Assembly: GCF_001699815.1 (NCBI RefSeq)
Contig: NZ_MCGB01000061.1
Span: forward strand, 248,001 to 312,000
Source of the DNA: Ralstonia pickettii
GTDB lineage: Bacteria; Pseudomonadota; Gammaproteobacteria; Burkholderiales; Burkholderiaceae
Direction: 5' to 3'
Length of the DNA: 64,000 nt
Position 1 is the first letter of the stretch. The number at the start of each line of letters is the position of its first letter. Positions 19,381 to 28,688 of the stretch are shown one piece after another. The notes beneath the pieces were generated by a model that did no database searches, was not told where the DNA came from, and saw only the letters and a program-made list of their open reading frames with translations. A program made the position numbers and the translations under genes.

Positions 19381-19411
19381 AGGCGCCGGTGCAAGCCGGC
19401 GCCTTCTTTTT
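19381..19411 (+). terminator. Rho-independent terminator after the DUF2147 gene
   Basis: A perfect 9-bp stem AGGCGCCGG/CCGGCGCCT with a 6-base loop is followed by TCTTTTT. Confidence 0.85.
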
Positions 19412-19516
19412 GCGGAAATCCGCACACTGCGCGCACGCCATCTCCACTAAAGAAGGCCACTCCATCGCCGTTACACCGATGCGGAGTCGTCAAACAATAA
19501 GTGGAGAAAACACGAC

Positions 19517-21064
19517 ATGCGACAGTGGACACTCAAAGCAAAGCTGCGCCTCGCGCTGGCCCTGATGTGGCTGGGGCTGATCGGCGTCGGGATCTGGAGC
19601 GCGATGGAGACCCGCGCGACCATGCTCGACGAACGCAAGGCCGGCCTGCAGAACCTCGTAGATGCCGCCGAGGGCATCGCCAAGCTGTATCACGGCCGCG
19701 CGCAATCGGGCGCCATGACCGAAGCTGATGCCAAGAAAGCCGCGCTGTCGACGCTCGCCTCGATGCGCTTCGGCACCACGGGCTATCTGTTCGTGGTCGA
19801 TTCACAGTTCATCCTGCTGATGCACCCGACGCTGGCGGACATGGTCGGCAAGAGCACCGCGGGCTTCAAGGACCCGACCGGCAAACCGGTCTATCCGACC
19901 ATCGTCAACGCCGCCAAAGACAAGGGCTTCGGCTTTGCCGAATACCAGGGTCGCCTGCCCGGCAGCGAGACCGCATTGCCGAAGATCGGCTACGTGAAGC
20001 ACTTTGCGCCATGGGACTGGAATCTCTCCAGCGCGGTCTTTCTGCAGGAAGTGGATGCGGCGTATCGCCATTCACTCGTCGCGAACCTGATCGTCATTCT
20101 GCTGGTGGGCGGCGCGGTGTCGCTGGCCATGTCGCTCATCATCCGCAACGTGCAGCGCGGACTGGGCGGCGAGCCGGGCTACGCCACGGAGGTCGCACGG
20201 CGCATTGCCGGCGGTGATCTGGCCGTGCAGGTCCAAACCCGCTCCGGCGACCGCGACAGCATGCTGGTCGCCATGGCGCAGATGCAGCAGCAACTGACCG
20301 GCACCATCGGCCATATCAAGACATCGGCGGACTCGATCGCGAGTGCCACCAAGCAGATCGCCGCCGGCAACGCCGATCTGTCGCAACGCACGGAAGAGCA
20401 GGCTTCGTCGCTGGAAGAAACCGCGTCGAGCATGGAAGAGCTGACGAGCATCGTGCGTCAGAACGCCGACAACGCGCGCCAGGCCAGCACGCTGGCCGTC
20501 AACGCGTCGGACATCGCAGTCAAGGGCGGCGAGGTGGTCGGCCGCGTGATCGACACCATGGCCGGCATCAACGAAAGCAGCAAGAAGATCGCGGACATCA
20601 TCGGCGTGATTGAAGGCATTGCCTTTCAGACGAACATCCTGGCGCTGAACGCGGCGGTCGAGGCCGCGCGCGCCGGCGAACAGGGCCGCGGCTTTGCCGT
20701 TGTGGCCGGCGAGGTGCGCAACCTGGCGCAGCGCTCGGCCGGGGCGGCCAAGGAGATCAAGGAACTCATCGGCGATTCGGTCGGCCGCGTGGAAAACGGC
20801 ACCACGTTGGTGGCCGAAGCGGGCAACGTGATTGACGAGGTGGTGGTCGCGGTCAAACGCGTGACGGACATCATGGGCGAGATCAGCTCGGCCTCCGAAG
20901 AACAAAGCGCCGGCATCGAGCAGGTCAACCAGGCCGTGAACCAGATGGACGAGGTGACGCAGCAGAACGCCGCACTGGTCGAGCAAGCGGCCGCCGCTGC
21001 GCTGTCGCTGGAAGAACAGGCGCAGGTGCTGCGCGACGCGGTGGCGTCGTTCCGCACCGCCTGA
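19517..21064 (+). CDS. Methyl-accepting chemotaxis protein with single Cache sensor
   Basis: 515 aa. TM1 (about 10-30) is followed by a periplasmic sCache_2-type sensor ([29 protein letters not shown] ... GFGFAEYQG) and TM2 (about 187-207, [20 protein letters not shown]). Then come a HAMP segment and the cytoplasmic signalling domain, with the hairpin tip [21 protein letters not shown] split around the conserved E-A-A-R-A-G. Methylation-type helices read [17 protein letters not shown] and near the C-terminus [13 protein letters not shown]. It signals through CheW/CheA; the ligand is probably a small carboxylate by family analogy, which is inference. Confidence 0.93.
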   Translation: MRQWTLKAKLRLALALMWLGLIGVGIWSAMETRATMLDERKAGLQNLVDAAEGIAKLYHGRAQSGAMTEADAKKAALSTLASMRFGTTGYLFVVDSQFILLMHPTLADMVGKSTAGFKDPTGKPVYPTIVNAAKDKGFGFAEYQGRLPGSETALPKIGYVKHFAPWDWNLSSAVFLQEVDAAYRHSLVANLIVILLVGGAVSLAMSLIIRNVQRGLGGEPGYATEVARRIAGGDLAVQVQTRSGDRDSMLVAMAQMQQQLTGTIGHIKTSADSIASATKQIAAGNADLSQRTEEQASSLEETASSMEELTSIVRQNADNARQASTLAVNASDIAVKGGEVVGRVIDTMAGINESSKKIADIIGVIEGIAFQTNILALNAAVEAARAGEQGRGFAVVAGEVRNLAQRSAGAAKEIKELIGDSVGRVENGTTLVAEAGNVIDEVVVAVKRVTDIMGEISSASEEQSAGIEQVNQAVNQMDEVTQQNAALVEQAAAAALSLEEQAQVLRDAVASFRTA

Positions 21065-21182
21065 TCGCCGAGATTTCATGCGCTATTCCCCAACGATGGG
21101 AGGGGCGCCGCGCCGTTCTCTGGTGTGTCGCATGGTGCTATGCTGCGCGCCAGAGAGTTGACAAAACAAAGTTGGAATAGCC

Positions 21183-22526
21183 ATGCCCGAGCGCAACCGG
21201 CCGCCATTGAGGGGCCTTTTTGGCGCGATTGCCGGGTCGACCACCAGCGCCTATGCCGCAGCAGGAGACACTGCCGGCGACGCCCATGAGCCGATGTCCG
21301 GCGGCCGCCCCAGTGCGGTGCGCGATGTCGCCGCACAAGATCTGGCCAGCGACACCGCGCTGTGGCGCTTTGCGCTGGCCGCAGAGCACGGTGGCCGAGC
21401 GCCCCACCCCGACGCCACCTTGCGCGACGATCTGTCCGTCCTGCGCATCCTGCGCCACGCTGATGGCCTGCGCCTGCTCAGGCAAGGATTGCGCAGTGCG
21501 TTCCCGGGGTCGGCCCTGCGCCTGACCACCTTCTGGCCCGAAGAACAGCCGCATGCGTACCCGGCTCGCACGGAAGCCCGCCCAGCGGAATTCGGCGATC
21601 TGCTCGTGCTGCTGCGCCTGCGCGGCGCGGTGCCCACGCTCGATTGCCGCGCGCTGTTTCTCACCAGCCGCCGCATCGACCAGCCCGACGATGCGCTCGA
21701 CAAGCACCATGCGCTGCCGCAGATCAACCTGTACGAAGGCTGGCCCGACTTCAACGTCTATGCGCGTTCGCCGATCAAGTCGCGCAACGCAACCTTCCTG
21801 GGCAAGTTCGACCTGTCGGCTGAGCTGGACCCGCTGCGCCGCGTTGGCCGCGACCAGCGACAGTGGCGCTACCTGACACCCTGCACGGGCCTGCAGCAGT
21901 ACGCGCAATGGCCCGGCGCCCGACCGGCCTCGCCGCTGCAATGGCGCTGGCCTTCCGGCCCGCACGCCAGCGGCGCACAGGCCAGCTCCGGATCGTTCAC
22001 CGGCCTGCTGCGCCAGCTCGCCCGCCCGGAAGGTCCCGGCGAGGACTGCTCCGCCGGCACCGACGTGCCGACGTGGGGCCGCCTCATCAACAAACTGCTC
22101 GACCACAGCTGGGAAGTCGCCCCGAGCCACGCGCTCAAGAGCGGCAATATCAGCTCGCTGGCGTTCTGGACGCGGCTGCGCGGCTTCCTGACAGCGGAAT
22201 ACCTGCTCGGCTCGCACTCGTTGCAGAAGGGCTTTGGCGCGTCGTTGCAGTTCGAGATGGCCAACGGCCTGCAGGACATCGCCCGCGACGACTGGACGGC
22301 CACCACCGGCTTCGACCCCGAAGACCTCGACGTGCCTGGCGTGCGCGGCACGCTGCAGCGCATCGCGGCGTCCAGACTGGCCGTCTTCGGCATGAGCGCC
22401 GAAGACCCGGCACCGCTCGCCGCCCCGCGCCCGCAGCGCGGCGTGACCCCGCGCCCCGATGGCGAACGCGAAGGCCTGCGCGTGTTGCTGATCGACGTGA
22501 TCCGCCCCAGCGCAGCCGCCCTGTAA
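21183..22526 (+). CDS. Conserved hypothetical protein (447 aa)
   Basis: The 447-aa frame has core-like GC-rich codon use and no signal peptide or membrane helix. I do not recognise the family. It is Arg/Leu/Pro-rich with repeated basic-hydrophobic segments (SVLRILRHADGLRLLRQGLR, LLRLRGAVPTLDCRALFLTSRRIDQ). It also has a central aromatic stretch QINLYEGWPDFNVYARSPIKSRNATFLGKFDLS and a long C-terminal region WGRLINKLLDHSWEVAPSHALK. It stands alone between the chemoreceptor and an exporter gene. Confidence 0.65.
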   Translation: MPERNRPPLRGLFGAIAGSTTSAYAAAGDTAGDAHEPMSGGRPSAVRDVAAQDLASDTALWRFALAAEHGGRAPHPDATLRDDLSVLRILRHADGLRLLRQGLRSAFPGSALRLTTFWPEEQPHAYPARTEARPAEFGDLLVLLRLRGAVPTLDCRALFLTSRRIDQPDDALDKHHALPQINLYEGWPDFNVYARSPIKSRNATFLGKFDLSAELDPLRRVGRDQRQWRYLTPCTGLQQYAQWPGARPASPLQWRWPSGPHASGAQASSGSFTGLLRQLARPEGPGEDCSAGTDVPTWGRLINKLLDHSWEVAPSHALKSGNISSLAFWTRLRGFLTAEYLLGSHSLQKGFGASLQFEMANGLQDIARDDWTATTGFDPEDLDVPGVRGTLQRIAASRLAVFGMSAEDPAPLAAPRPQRGVTPRPDGEREGLRVLLIDVIRPSAAAL

Positions 22527-22647
22527 GCCCGCCAATTCGATAAAAAGCGACGCCCGCGCCGCCGAGAACGCAACGATTTCTCGATGGCGCGCGGCTATGC
22601 TGTGGCGTTCCCCTGCCGCGCCTCCTGCCGCGCCTGCGCTGTTGCCC

Positions 22648-23559
22648 ATGTCTTCCGCTGCTCCCGCCTCCGCCGCTTCCACCACGATCACCTCACCCTG
22701 GATGCCCATCCTTGCGCTGATGGGCTCGATGGCCTCCGTGTGCCTCGGTAACTCGTTTGCCAAGACGCTGTTTCCGGTGCTGGGTGCCGCGGGCACGGTC
22801 ACGTATCGCGTGACCATTGGCGCGGTGATCCTGCTGGCGTTCTGGCGGCCGTGGCGCCTGCACCTGAGCCGCGCGGATGCCGGCCGCATCGCGCTGTACG
22901 GCGTCACGCTGGCGAGCATGAACCTGCTGTTCTACCTGTCGCTGCAGCGGTTGCCGATCGGCATCGCGATCGCCATCGAGTTCACGGGGCCGTTGGTGCT
23001 GGCCGTGCTGCTGTCGCGCCGCGCGCTGGATTTCGTGTGGATCGGGCTGGCGGTGGTTGGCTTGCTCATGCTGACGGTGGCCGACAGGTCGGTCGGTCAG
23101 GTCGACCACCTGGGCGCGGCGTATGCGCTGGCCGCCGGTGTGTGCTGGGCGCTCTACATCCTGACCGGCAAGAACCTCGGCGGTCTGCATGCGGGCCAGG
23201 CCACGTCGATCGGCATGCTGGTCGGTGCGCTGTTTGCGATCCCGTTTGGGGTGGCGCAGGCAGGGTCGGCGCTGCTCGCTCCATCGCTCATTCTGGCGGG
23301 ACTGGGCATCGGGCTGCTGTCGAGCGCGATCCCGTATTCGTTGGAGATGGTGGCGCTCAAGCATCTGCCGGGCAAGACGTTTTCCGTGCTGCTGAGCCTG
23401 GAGCCCGCCATTGGCGCGCTGGCGGGGGCAATCGTGCTGCACGAGCAACTGACCGGGCGCCAGTGGGTGGCGATCCTGGCCATCATCGCTGCGTCGGCAG
23501 GATGTGCACTGACGGTGCGGGCGCCCAAGCCTTCTCCGGATCCTGCCGGCGTCGCCTGA
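22648..23559 (+). CDS. EamA-family inner-membrane exporter (RhtA-like)
   Basis: 303 aa from ATG 22648; an in-frame ATG at 22597 would add 17 Ala/Pro residues. About ten hydrophobic helices form two EamA repeats. Segments like SLQRLPIGIAIAIEFTGPLVLA and AAYALAAGVCWALYILTGK are typical of the RhtA branch (threonine/homoserine exporters), as is the C-terminal SAIPYSLEMVALKHLPGKTFSVLLSLEPAIGALAG. The substrate is inferred to be an amino acid or related metabolite. Convergent with the DUF2817 gene, three bases apart. Confidence 0.88.
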   Translation: MSSAAPASAASTTITSPWMPILALMGSMASVCLGNSFAKTLFPVLGAAGTVTYRVTIGAVILLAFWRPWRLHLSRADAGRIALYGVTLASMNLLFYLSLQRLPIGIAIAIEFTGPLVLAVLLSRRALDFVWIGLAVVGLLMLTVADRSVGQVDHLGAAYALAAGVCWALYILTGKNLGGLHAGQATSIGMLVGALFAIPFGVAQAGSALLAPSLILAGLGIGLLSSAIPYSLEMVALKHLPGKTFSVLLSLEPAIGALAGAIVLHEQLTGRQWVAILAIIAASAGCALTVRAPKPSPDPAGVA

Positions 23560-23562
23560 CGC

Positions 23563-24645
23563 CTAGCCGGAAAACCGCGCCAGCGCTTGCAGAACCGCCA
23601 TGCGTGTCTGCGCGTAGACCATTCCCTTCCATTCGGGCACATCGCAATAAAACGCATCACGCAACGCCTGGCGGATGCCGGCCCGCTGCGCGGCGCCCTG
23701 CTCCGGGTGGCGATACAGCCAATGGTCGGCACGCAGCGCCTGCAGCACCGCCAGCGGCGCGAGCGTGCCGAACTCCAGCGTGACGCAGGTCTTCTCGACG
23801 CCGGGCAGCAGTTCGTAGGCGATGCCCACCAGATCGCCCTTGACGACTGACGAGACCGAACCCGCTGCCGCAATCGGCCGAACATCGGCGCCCCAGGTGC
23901 GCATGGCGCGCTCCAGTTCGGCAGGATCTGGACTGTTGAAGATCTTCTCGCCGTGACCGTAGTGGCCGAGTCCGGTATGCAGGTCGATCCATACCAAGTG
24001 CGACATGCCGGCCGCATGTCGGGACACGATTCCGCGCATCTGCAGCGTGCTCCAGCATGGCGCGCTGCCGCCGTAGAACATGCCGTCCGGCACGCGGTAT
24101 TGGCCGCTCGTCGCGGCGTCTTGCAGGGCTTTCTCGCCGCGGGTGACCATGTAGTGCTGCAGCGCTGCCTGGTCAGCCTGACTGGGCGGCCATGTGTGCG
24201 GCAGCAGGAGCCGATCGACTTCAAGATAGGCCGGATTCGCCGAAGCGGTCTCCGTAAAGTCGACGCTGTTGCGGTTCAGGTCAACGTTGTCTTCATTCAC
24301 GCGCCGCAGGTGCGCAAACCCGTACGGATTGACCGCGTGCACCAGCAGCAGCGCGACCTTTGCAGCCGCCAGCCGTGCGAAGAGTTCGTCGTCTTGCAGC
24401 AAGCCCGTCTGGCAACCGGAGCCGCAGAACCCCTCCACGCCATGGACGCCGGAGGTGACGATCAGCAGCGCTTGGGCCTGCGCCGGCGCAAGCAGCGCGG
24501 TGTCGATGGAAAGCTGCTCGCCGGACGGCCCGACCACATCCGGATGCAGATGGCGCTCGATGCGGAGCCTGCGGGTCTGAGCGGCGGCGAGGAACTTGCC
24601 GCGCGCTTCATCGTAGGTCTGCGAGAAGAAAGCTTCGACCGTCAT
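23563..24645 (-). CDS. DUF2817 (M14-like zinc carboxypeptidase-fold) protein
   Basis: 360 aa from ATG 24645 (MTVEAFFSQTYDEARGKFLAA). The frame continues upstream to 24846, but that part has no family similarity. Metal-site features are SGVHGVEGF (His68, Glu71), the VNPYGFAHLRRVNEDNVDLNRN segment shared with M14 peptidases, and the later His in WIDLHTGLGHYGHGEK. Catalytic Glu is probably in CVTLEFGTL. DUF2817 enzymes are predicted to cleave amide or peptide bonds; the substrate is unknown. This looks like the last conserved gene before the accessory region. Confidence 0.85.
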   Translation of the reverse strand: MTVEAFFSQTYDEARGKFLAAAQTRRLRIERHLHPDVVGPSGEQLSIDTALLAPAQAQALLIVTSGVHGVEGFCGSGCQTGLLQDDELFARLAAAKVALLLVHAVNPYGFAHLRRVNEDNVDLNRNSVDFTETASANPAYLEVDRLLLPHTWPPSQADQAALQHYMVTRGEKALQDAATSGQYRVPDGMFYGGSAPCWSTLQMRGIVSRHAAGMSHLVWIDLHTGLGHYGHGEKIFNSPDPAELERAMRTWGADVRPIAAAGSVSSVVKGDLVGIAYELLPGVEKTCVTLEFGTLAPLAVLQALRADHWLYRHPEQGAAQRAGIRQALRDAFYCDVPEWKGMVYAQTRMAVLQALARFSG

Positions 24646-24740
24646 GGCGGGGATCCGGGGGCAGTGGTAGCCGCAGCGTGCCATGCCCGACAGGCGCGGC
24701 GCAACCGCACAAACGTGAATCGACCACCCCAAAATGCAAA

Positions 24741-24765
24741 CAGGCGACGCATGGTGCGTCGCCTG
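24741..24765. other. Perfect 11-bp stem hairpin near the element boundary
   Basis: CAGGCGACGCA and TGCGTCGCCTG are exact reverse complements around TGG. On the minus strand it is followed by TTTGCATTTT, so it could terminate leftward transcription. It is not adjacent to the stop of any gene seen here. Confidence 0.5.
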
Positions 24766-24865
24766 TCTACATTGATGCCGGGGGTCGAGCCGAGTGTCGA
24801 GCCGGTGGCCGTTCACGGACACATAGATTGAGATTCCGATCTCCATAAAAACAAGGGGCTAGAAA

Positions 24866-24944
24866 AATCTCAGACAAATCGTGGGGATTGATCGTGACAG
24901 TTGACCTGAGATTCCGCGACTCCCAGGACACATATGCTGAGATT
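24866..24944. repeat. Three copies of CTGAGATT near the putative left end of the element
   Basis: Copies are at 24866-24873 (inverted), 24906-24913 and 24937-24944. Short repeats close to an end are typical of TnsB-binding arrays in Tn7-like elements, but I found no matching array near 37.2-37.7 kb. Assignment as a transposon end is therefore tentative. Confidence 0.3.
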
Positions 24945-25106
24945 TGGCATGGAAGGCGCGATTACAGGAAGTCTCACCTCTTCTGTCACAGCCGTCACCT
25001 CGACAAGGCTCGCGCTACAGACGTATACATATAGAGCAGTACGTTTTGTTGAAACGGCTGGTGCGGGTTCTACAATCGTATCGAGTCGCCCGCAACGGGA
25101 GAGACC

Positions 25107-25484
25107 ATGCGCAAAATCCTGACCAAGAAAGTCAACGCGTCTGCCTTTGGTCGGTCGCGCAGGAAGACTTTCGAGGCAGCCGTCAGGGTCGTGGCAGCCT
25201 GCGTCGACGCAAGGCGTATCAACGTGACCCCCATCTCCATCTTCAGCAGGCACCACGTTGCTTTGTTCAAGAGGATCCGAGCTGGCTCAGTGGAAGTAGT
25301 CATTCATCGTGGGGAACCGTTCGTTATTCTGGGGATGAATCAGGTTCTCGCCTTAGTTGCAGACCAGAGCGTGGGACGTGCCGGCGCAGCGGAAATGCTC
25401 GCTGGACTGCCCCCCGTCCGCCCGTCGACGTCGGTCCCGAGACACGCTCGGAGCCGTCATAGGGTGCCACGATTGCGCACTTGA
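25107..25484 (+). CDS. Hypothetical protein with Phd/YefM-like core
   Basis: 125 aa, ATG 25107 with GGGAGAGA upstream. The middle part (FSRHHVALFKRIRAGSVEVVIHRGEPFVILGMNQVLALV) resembles the Phd/YefM antitoxin fold, in which a short strand pair Vxxxx(R/N)G-x-(P)-xxxL follows an amphipathic helix. The C-terminus is basic (RPSTSVPRHARSRHRVPRLR). It overlaps the next gene by four bases (TTGA), so the two are translationally coupled. Whether this is a toxin-antitoxin pair is not shown by sequence, since the partner is not a known toxin family. Confidence 0.5.
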   Translation: MRKILTKKVNASAFGRSRRKTFEAAVRVVAACVDARRINVTPISIFSRHHVALFKRIRAGSVEVVIHRGEPFVILGMNQVLALVADQSVGRAGAAEMLAGLPPVRPSTSVPRHARSRHRVPRLRT

Positions 25485-26020
25485 ACAACAGACCAATGTC
25501 ACTCTCAATCGGCCCCTTGCATGGTGCGGCCGCCTCGATACAACGGCAGTATGGTCAGAGAGGGCTAGCCGTTATCCCTACGCCCAACCCGGATTTAGAG
25601 GACTTCATGCGTGAATATCGAACCCGCACTATCAGCGAAGTGGTTGCAAGTACCTGCAATCGGTGTCAGCGTCACCTGAGCGCAGACGAGCCTGGTGAGT
25701 GGCAGGAACGGCTGTCGTTCGACCATTCCTGCGGTTTCGATTCCGTGTTTGGCGACGGCAATACGATCAGCCTCGATCTATGTCAGCACTGTGTGCAGGA
25801 GGTGCTAGGCGAGTGGTTGCGAATCACAAAGTCAGCTGACATCGGTGGCCCGAACACGCTCGCACAAGCGCTGATGGACATGCCAGATGCCGGAGAAGAT
25901 GCCGACTTTGCACGCAACCCGTGCGATACGCCGCGCGAATCTGCGAAGAAATACGAAGCCCCCGCCAAATCGATGCATGCACCGGGGGAATCCAGCGAGA
26001 AAGAACAGAAGCGCAATTGA
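25481..26020 (+). CDS. Hypothetical cysteine-rich (probable zinc-binding) protein
   Basis: 179 aa from TTG 25481, or 174 aa from ATG 25496. A central zinc-binding-like module reads CNRC (59-62), a Cys84 in FDHSCGF, and CQHC (101-104), with the pattern SFDH(S/T)xGFxS and DLCxxC found in small stand-alone zinc proteins of many bacteria. The C-terminal 45 residues are charged and low complexity (SAKKYEAPAKSMHAPGESSEKEQ). Coupled to the Phd-like gene upstream. Function unknown. Confidence 0.55.
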   Translation: MNNRPMSLSIGPLHGAAASIQRQYGQRGLAVIPTPNPDLEDFMREYRTRTISEVVASTCNRCQRHLSADEPGEWQERLSFDHSCGFDSVFGDGNTISLDLCQHCVQEVLGEWLRITKSADIGGPNTLAQALMDMPDAGEDADFARNPCDTPRESAKKYEAPAKSMHAPGESSEKEQKRN

Positions 26021-26351
26021 GCGCTTGGAAATCTGGCCAAAGCCGCACTTCAGCGGGCCATCGAATGAGCCGGCGGCTTGCCCAGGACGGCGACATAATG
26101 CCCAGGGGTCAAACTGGGGGACGACCACCAGGCCCGCCAATTGCCCGAACACGAGGGTGTTCTTGGATCCTCGCGACTCTGTACTCAACGCGTCGGCTGC
26201 TGCCGCCAAGAAGGCGAGCAGTGTGGTTCGCTAACGTATAGCGATCAAGCCGCAGCCGGATCAGTTCGTTGTGCCCGAGACAGTTGAGTGCATTCAGCCC
26301 CCTGCAGGACAGGGAACTTCTCCATGAAGTCCTTCAAGGAGTTTTAGCGGT
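26021..26351. other. Interval between convergent cargo operons
   Basis: 331 bases with no supported gene. The two cargo operons converge here. No clear stem with a T run was found. Confidence 0.4.
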
Positions 26352-27047
26352 CTATGGAATGATCGTCGACCACCACGCCGGCACGTTTTCGTGTTGGGCC
26401 AGTACCGAACCGGTCTTTATGATGGCTACGGGCCGATGGGTATGCTGCCCGTCGTCACGATCCCGTGAGTTATCAAAGAACATCGCCAAGTGTACGATTT
26501 GTAGAGCTTTCTGCGCGTTGGCGAAGACGCGCGTGAACCGCATTTGCTGAACGTCGGAAGGTACGTCATGCCCTCCCGTCGCAACTCGACGGTGAACGCG
26601 CTCTTGGGCAAGATCGACGTCATTTACACCAACAAACAGCATCACAACGTAGTAGCCTGCGTCCACTCCACGTTGCAATTCGGCGAGCTTGTAACCGTAC
26701 GCGTCCGAAAACACAGTTTCGTAAACGAAATGGCATTGCGCACCAGGGTGAGCAGATAATTTCAGTCCGCGACGACGCGTTGCTTCGGATTGCGCCAGAC
26801 GGGCAGTCTCCGGCGTCTGCGGAGCATTCGGATCGTCCTGCGCCGCCTCGTTCAGCTCACGCTCAATCTCGTCGGCGTTGATGTACTCAGCCTCCAACGC
26901 GCCCTCGAGCATCGGCTCGAGCAATTGACGCCACAGCGTGGTCTTGCCCGCCCCATTGGGACCGGCGATCATGACCATCACTGGTTTAGTTCCCGCGCCT
27001 GCGCTGAGCTCGTCAAGGAACGCGTTGAAAAGCTGCTCACCCGTCAA
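26352..27047 (-). CDS. Zeta-toxin-like P-loop kinase
   Basis: 231 aa. The Walker A motif is AGPNGAGKTT (28-37), followed by EAEYINADEIERELN, the zeta/PezT region in which an Asp binds the sugar-nucleotide. Later features are HFVYETVFSD (substrate-side E-T-V-F-S) and the LVGVNDVDLAQERVHRRVATGGHDVP-type region with basic catalytic residues. Zeta toxins phosphorylate UDP-N-acetylglucosamine or related sugars; other members act as kinases without toxicity. Its ATG overlaps the stop of the HTH gene by four bases (ATGA), so expression is coupled to that putative antitoxin. Confidence 0.85.
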   Translation of the reverse strand: MTGEQLFNAFLDELSAGAGTKPVMVMIAGPNGAGKTTLWRQLLEPMLEGALEAEYINADEIERELNEAAQDDPNAPQTPETARLAQSEATRRRGLKLSAHPGAQCHFVYETVFSDAYGYKLAELQRGVDAGYYVVMLFVGVNDVDLAQERVHRRVATGGHDVPSDVQQMRFTRVFANAQKALQIVHLAMFFDNSRDRDDGQHTHRPVAIIKTGSVLAQHENVPAWWSTIIP

Positions 27048-27727
27048 TCCAGATCCATCCCGAACTTGCCCGCGTTCTTCCGCAGGTTTTCGATACTCTT
27101 CTTCAATGCGACGTGTTGCTCAGCGCGATGCTGCTGGATACGCGTGGCTGGGTTGGTCGCTCGCGCCAGCAGTTCATACACCTGCGCGAATTCGCCAGAA
27201 TCCAGCTGAGATGCACTGAGCATCTGTAACAGCGTCGTGTTTCGCCCTGGAATTGGTTCGACCAAGTATTTTCCTGCCAGCGGTGCATAGTTGCCCCATT
27301 GCTTGGCGAGCTGGTACAAGCGCCACAAGCGGGTGCGATTGGACAGATTGAGTTTTTCCATCCGTTCGGTGCGCAGCCATGCGTAGACTGTGATGCGCTC
27401 GATATGCAGGACTTGTGCGAGTTGTGTGACGTTGAGCCCGAAAGCCCGGCGCAATTCCTCCACCATCTCAGCCGGCGTTGTCAGCGTCGGTTCGGACTGA
27501 CGCTGCAAGGAACCGAGTTTGAAAGGTAGTGGCACAGCAGCGTTGATGCTTGTCCCAAGGTATTGCCGGATGTCGTTAAGATCGATGACGACGGTCGGCA
27601 CTGCCGTGCCACAGTCGACCAATATGGCTGTCACCTGCCGAACACTGGTGGCCCCGGATTGATGCCACATCGCGTTGGATCCGATCGTCCTACCCAACTT
27701 CGCGTCACGCTCGGAAGCGTAAATCAT
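27044..27727 (-). CDS. Helix-turn-helix protein, probable antitoxin/regulator of the zeta-like kinase
   Basis: 227 aa from ATG 27727, chosen because it overlaps the upstream stop as ATGA; the frame remains open further upstream. The N-terminal half (MIYASERDAKLGRTIG ... VPTVVIDLNDIRQYLG) has no clear family. The HTH lies at about 96-118: FGLNVTQLAQVLHIERITVYAWL. A charged C-terminus follows (HVALKKSIENLRKNAGKFG). Position between a TIGR04255 protein and a zeta kinase suggests a DNA-binding antitoxin that autoregulates the operon; this is inference. Confidence 0.75.
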   Translation of the reverse strand: MIYASERDAKLGRTIGSNAMWHQSGATSVRQVTAILVDCGTAVPTVVIDLNDIRQYLGTSINAAVPLPFKLGSLQRQSEPTLTTPAEMVEELRRAFGLNVTQLAQVLHIERITVYAWLRTERMEKLNLSNRTRLWRLYQLAKQWGNYAPLAGKYLVEPIPGRNTTLLQMLSASQLDSGEFAQVYELLARATNPATRIQQHRAEQHVALKKSIENLRKNAGKFGMDLD

Positions 27728-28560
27728 GCATTGTCTCCTCTCGCTGCTTCGGGACCCCATTCGCACCGCGCCAGCGGCGTAATCATGGCGCGAAACGCCG
27801 ACGATACGTCGGTGTGCATTTGGGTAAACAGCTGGCTCAGTGTCGCCCGATCGGCCCGGTGCTCGCCGTCAACCCATCGGTCGCTATCAATCACGCCGCA
27901 CTCTCCAGGCGCTGGCGCCGACTGCTGACGCGGACTCAGCATTCCCTGCAAGTCCATCGGCAACGACGGCACGCCAAATCCACGCATGAACTGCAGGCGC
28001 ATTCTGCCGGCGGGATAGGCGACGTCCACCATGGAAACGTGTAGATCTGGCCCGCGCATAGCGCCAGGCAGCTTTGGCATCTCGTTCAGGTTCCATGGCG
28101 CGTTGACATAGTCTTCTGGCCTCCGGCCATGCTGAGGCACCAGAAAATCGACGTAGCGCAGGCCGAGTCGCGTTACGGTGCTCACCTGTACATCATCGAG
28201 TGCATTGGTGATGTCGAGCCACGCCTCCCGAAAGTGAGACGAGTCAACGTACGACGTAACGGCATACGTGAGCGCACCTTGCTGCACACGAACCATCGCG
28301 TCCACGTCGTTATTGACGAGGTCGTAAGCAACCTCATGGGTAGCCCGCGGCAGGCTGGGCGCCGCATCAAGATTGATCTCGATACTCACGCCAGTGGTCT
28401 GACTAATAGTCGGAAAGTGAGCTCCGATCCGCTTCACGATCGCGTCGCGCAAATGTTCCGGAGCTGCTGCCGCATTCGGTAGAAATCGAACCTGGGCGAG
28501 TACAAAAACCAAGGGCGCGTTCGCCCACTGCCCCTTGCGGGGGGTGGTATCGCTAACCAA
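27724..28560 (-). CDS. TIGR04255-family protein
   Basis: About 278 aa from TTG 28560, which follows AAAGGAGG by only four bases; an ATG at 28590 would add ten residues. Sequence features of the family are the N-terminal APLVFVLAQVRF, a middle SYVDSSHFREAWLDITNAL, TRLGLRYVDFL, and the C-terminal DRATLSQLFTQMHTDVSSAFRAMIT followed by W-G-P. TIGR04255 proteins occur sporadically in mobile DNA, often beside HTH or toxin genes; their biochemical role is not established. It is the first gene of a three-gene operon with ATGA overlaps at both junctions and diverges from the ubiquitin-like cassette. Confidence 0.8.
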   Translation of the reverse strand: MVSDTTPRKGQWANAPLVFVLAQVRFLPNAAAAPEHLRDAIVKRIGAHFPTISQTTGVSIEINLDAAPSLPRATHEVAYDLVNNDVDAMVRVQQGALTYAVTSYVDSSHFREAWLDITNALDDVQVSTVTRLGLRYVDFLVPQHGRRPEDYVNAPWNLNEMPKLPGAMRGPDLHVSMVDVAYPAGRMRLQFMRGFGVPSLPMDLQGMLSPRQQSAPAPGECGVIDSDRWVDGEHRADRATLSQLFTQMHTDVSSAFRAMITPLARCEWGPEAARGDNA

Positions 28561-28688
28561 ACAGCCTCCTTTCTCAATGATCCAAAACAAGATTTTACAC
28601 GGGACTTTACACCTAACAGAACATCTGACACACTGATATCATCTTACACAAGATCTAACAGTCCGATCTGTTTGATGGGAGTCACGCC
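28561..28688. promoter_or_regulatory. Shared divergent promoter with repeated TTACAC and CTAACAG motifs
   Basis: TTACAC occurs at 28595-28600, 28607-28612 and 28644-28649. CTAACAG occurs at 28613-28619 and 28655-28661, so a TTACAC...CTAACAG unit is present twice. The interval is AT-richer than the genes and separates two divergent operons. The repeats are candidate operators, possibly for the HTH protein. Confidence 0.5.

Larger units (their letters stand above)
24646..25106. other. Junction interval between conserved chromosome and Tn7-like element
   Basis: No gene is seen. It holds a perfect hairpin at 24741-24765 (11-bp stem, 3-base loop), a sharp change to AT-richer sequence near 24840, and three copies of CTGAGATT. 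This is where I expect the left boundary of the transposon, but the exact base cannot be fixed. Confidence 0.45.

Noticed and set aside
24741-24765. tRNA or tmRNA 3' end as attachment site for the element
   Set aside because: The perfect hairpin does not fit a tRNA arm, and no CCA-ended acceptor structure could be built around it.
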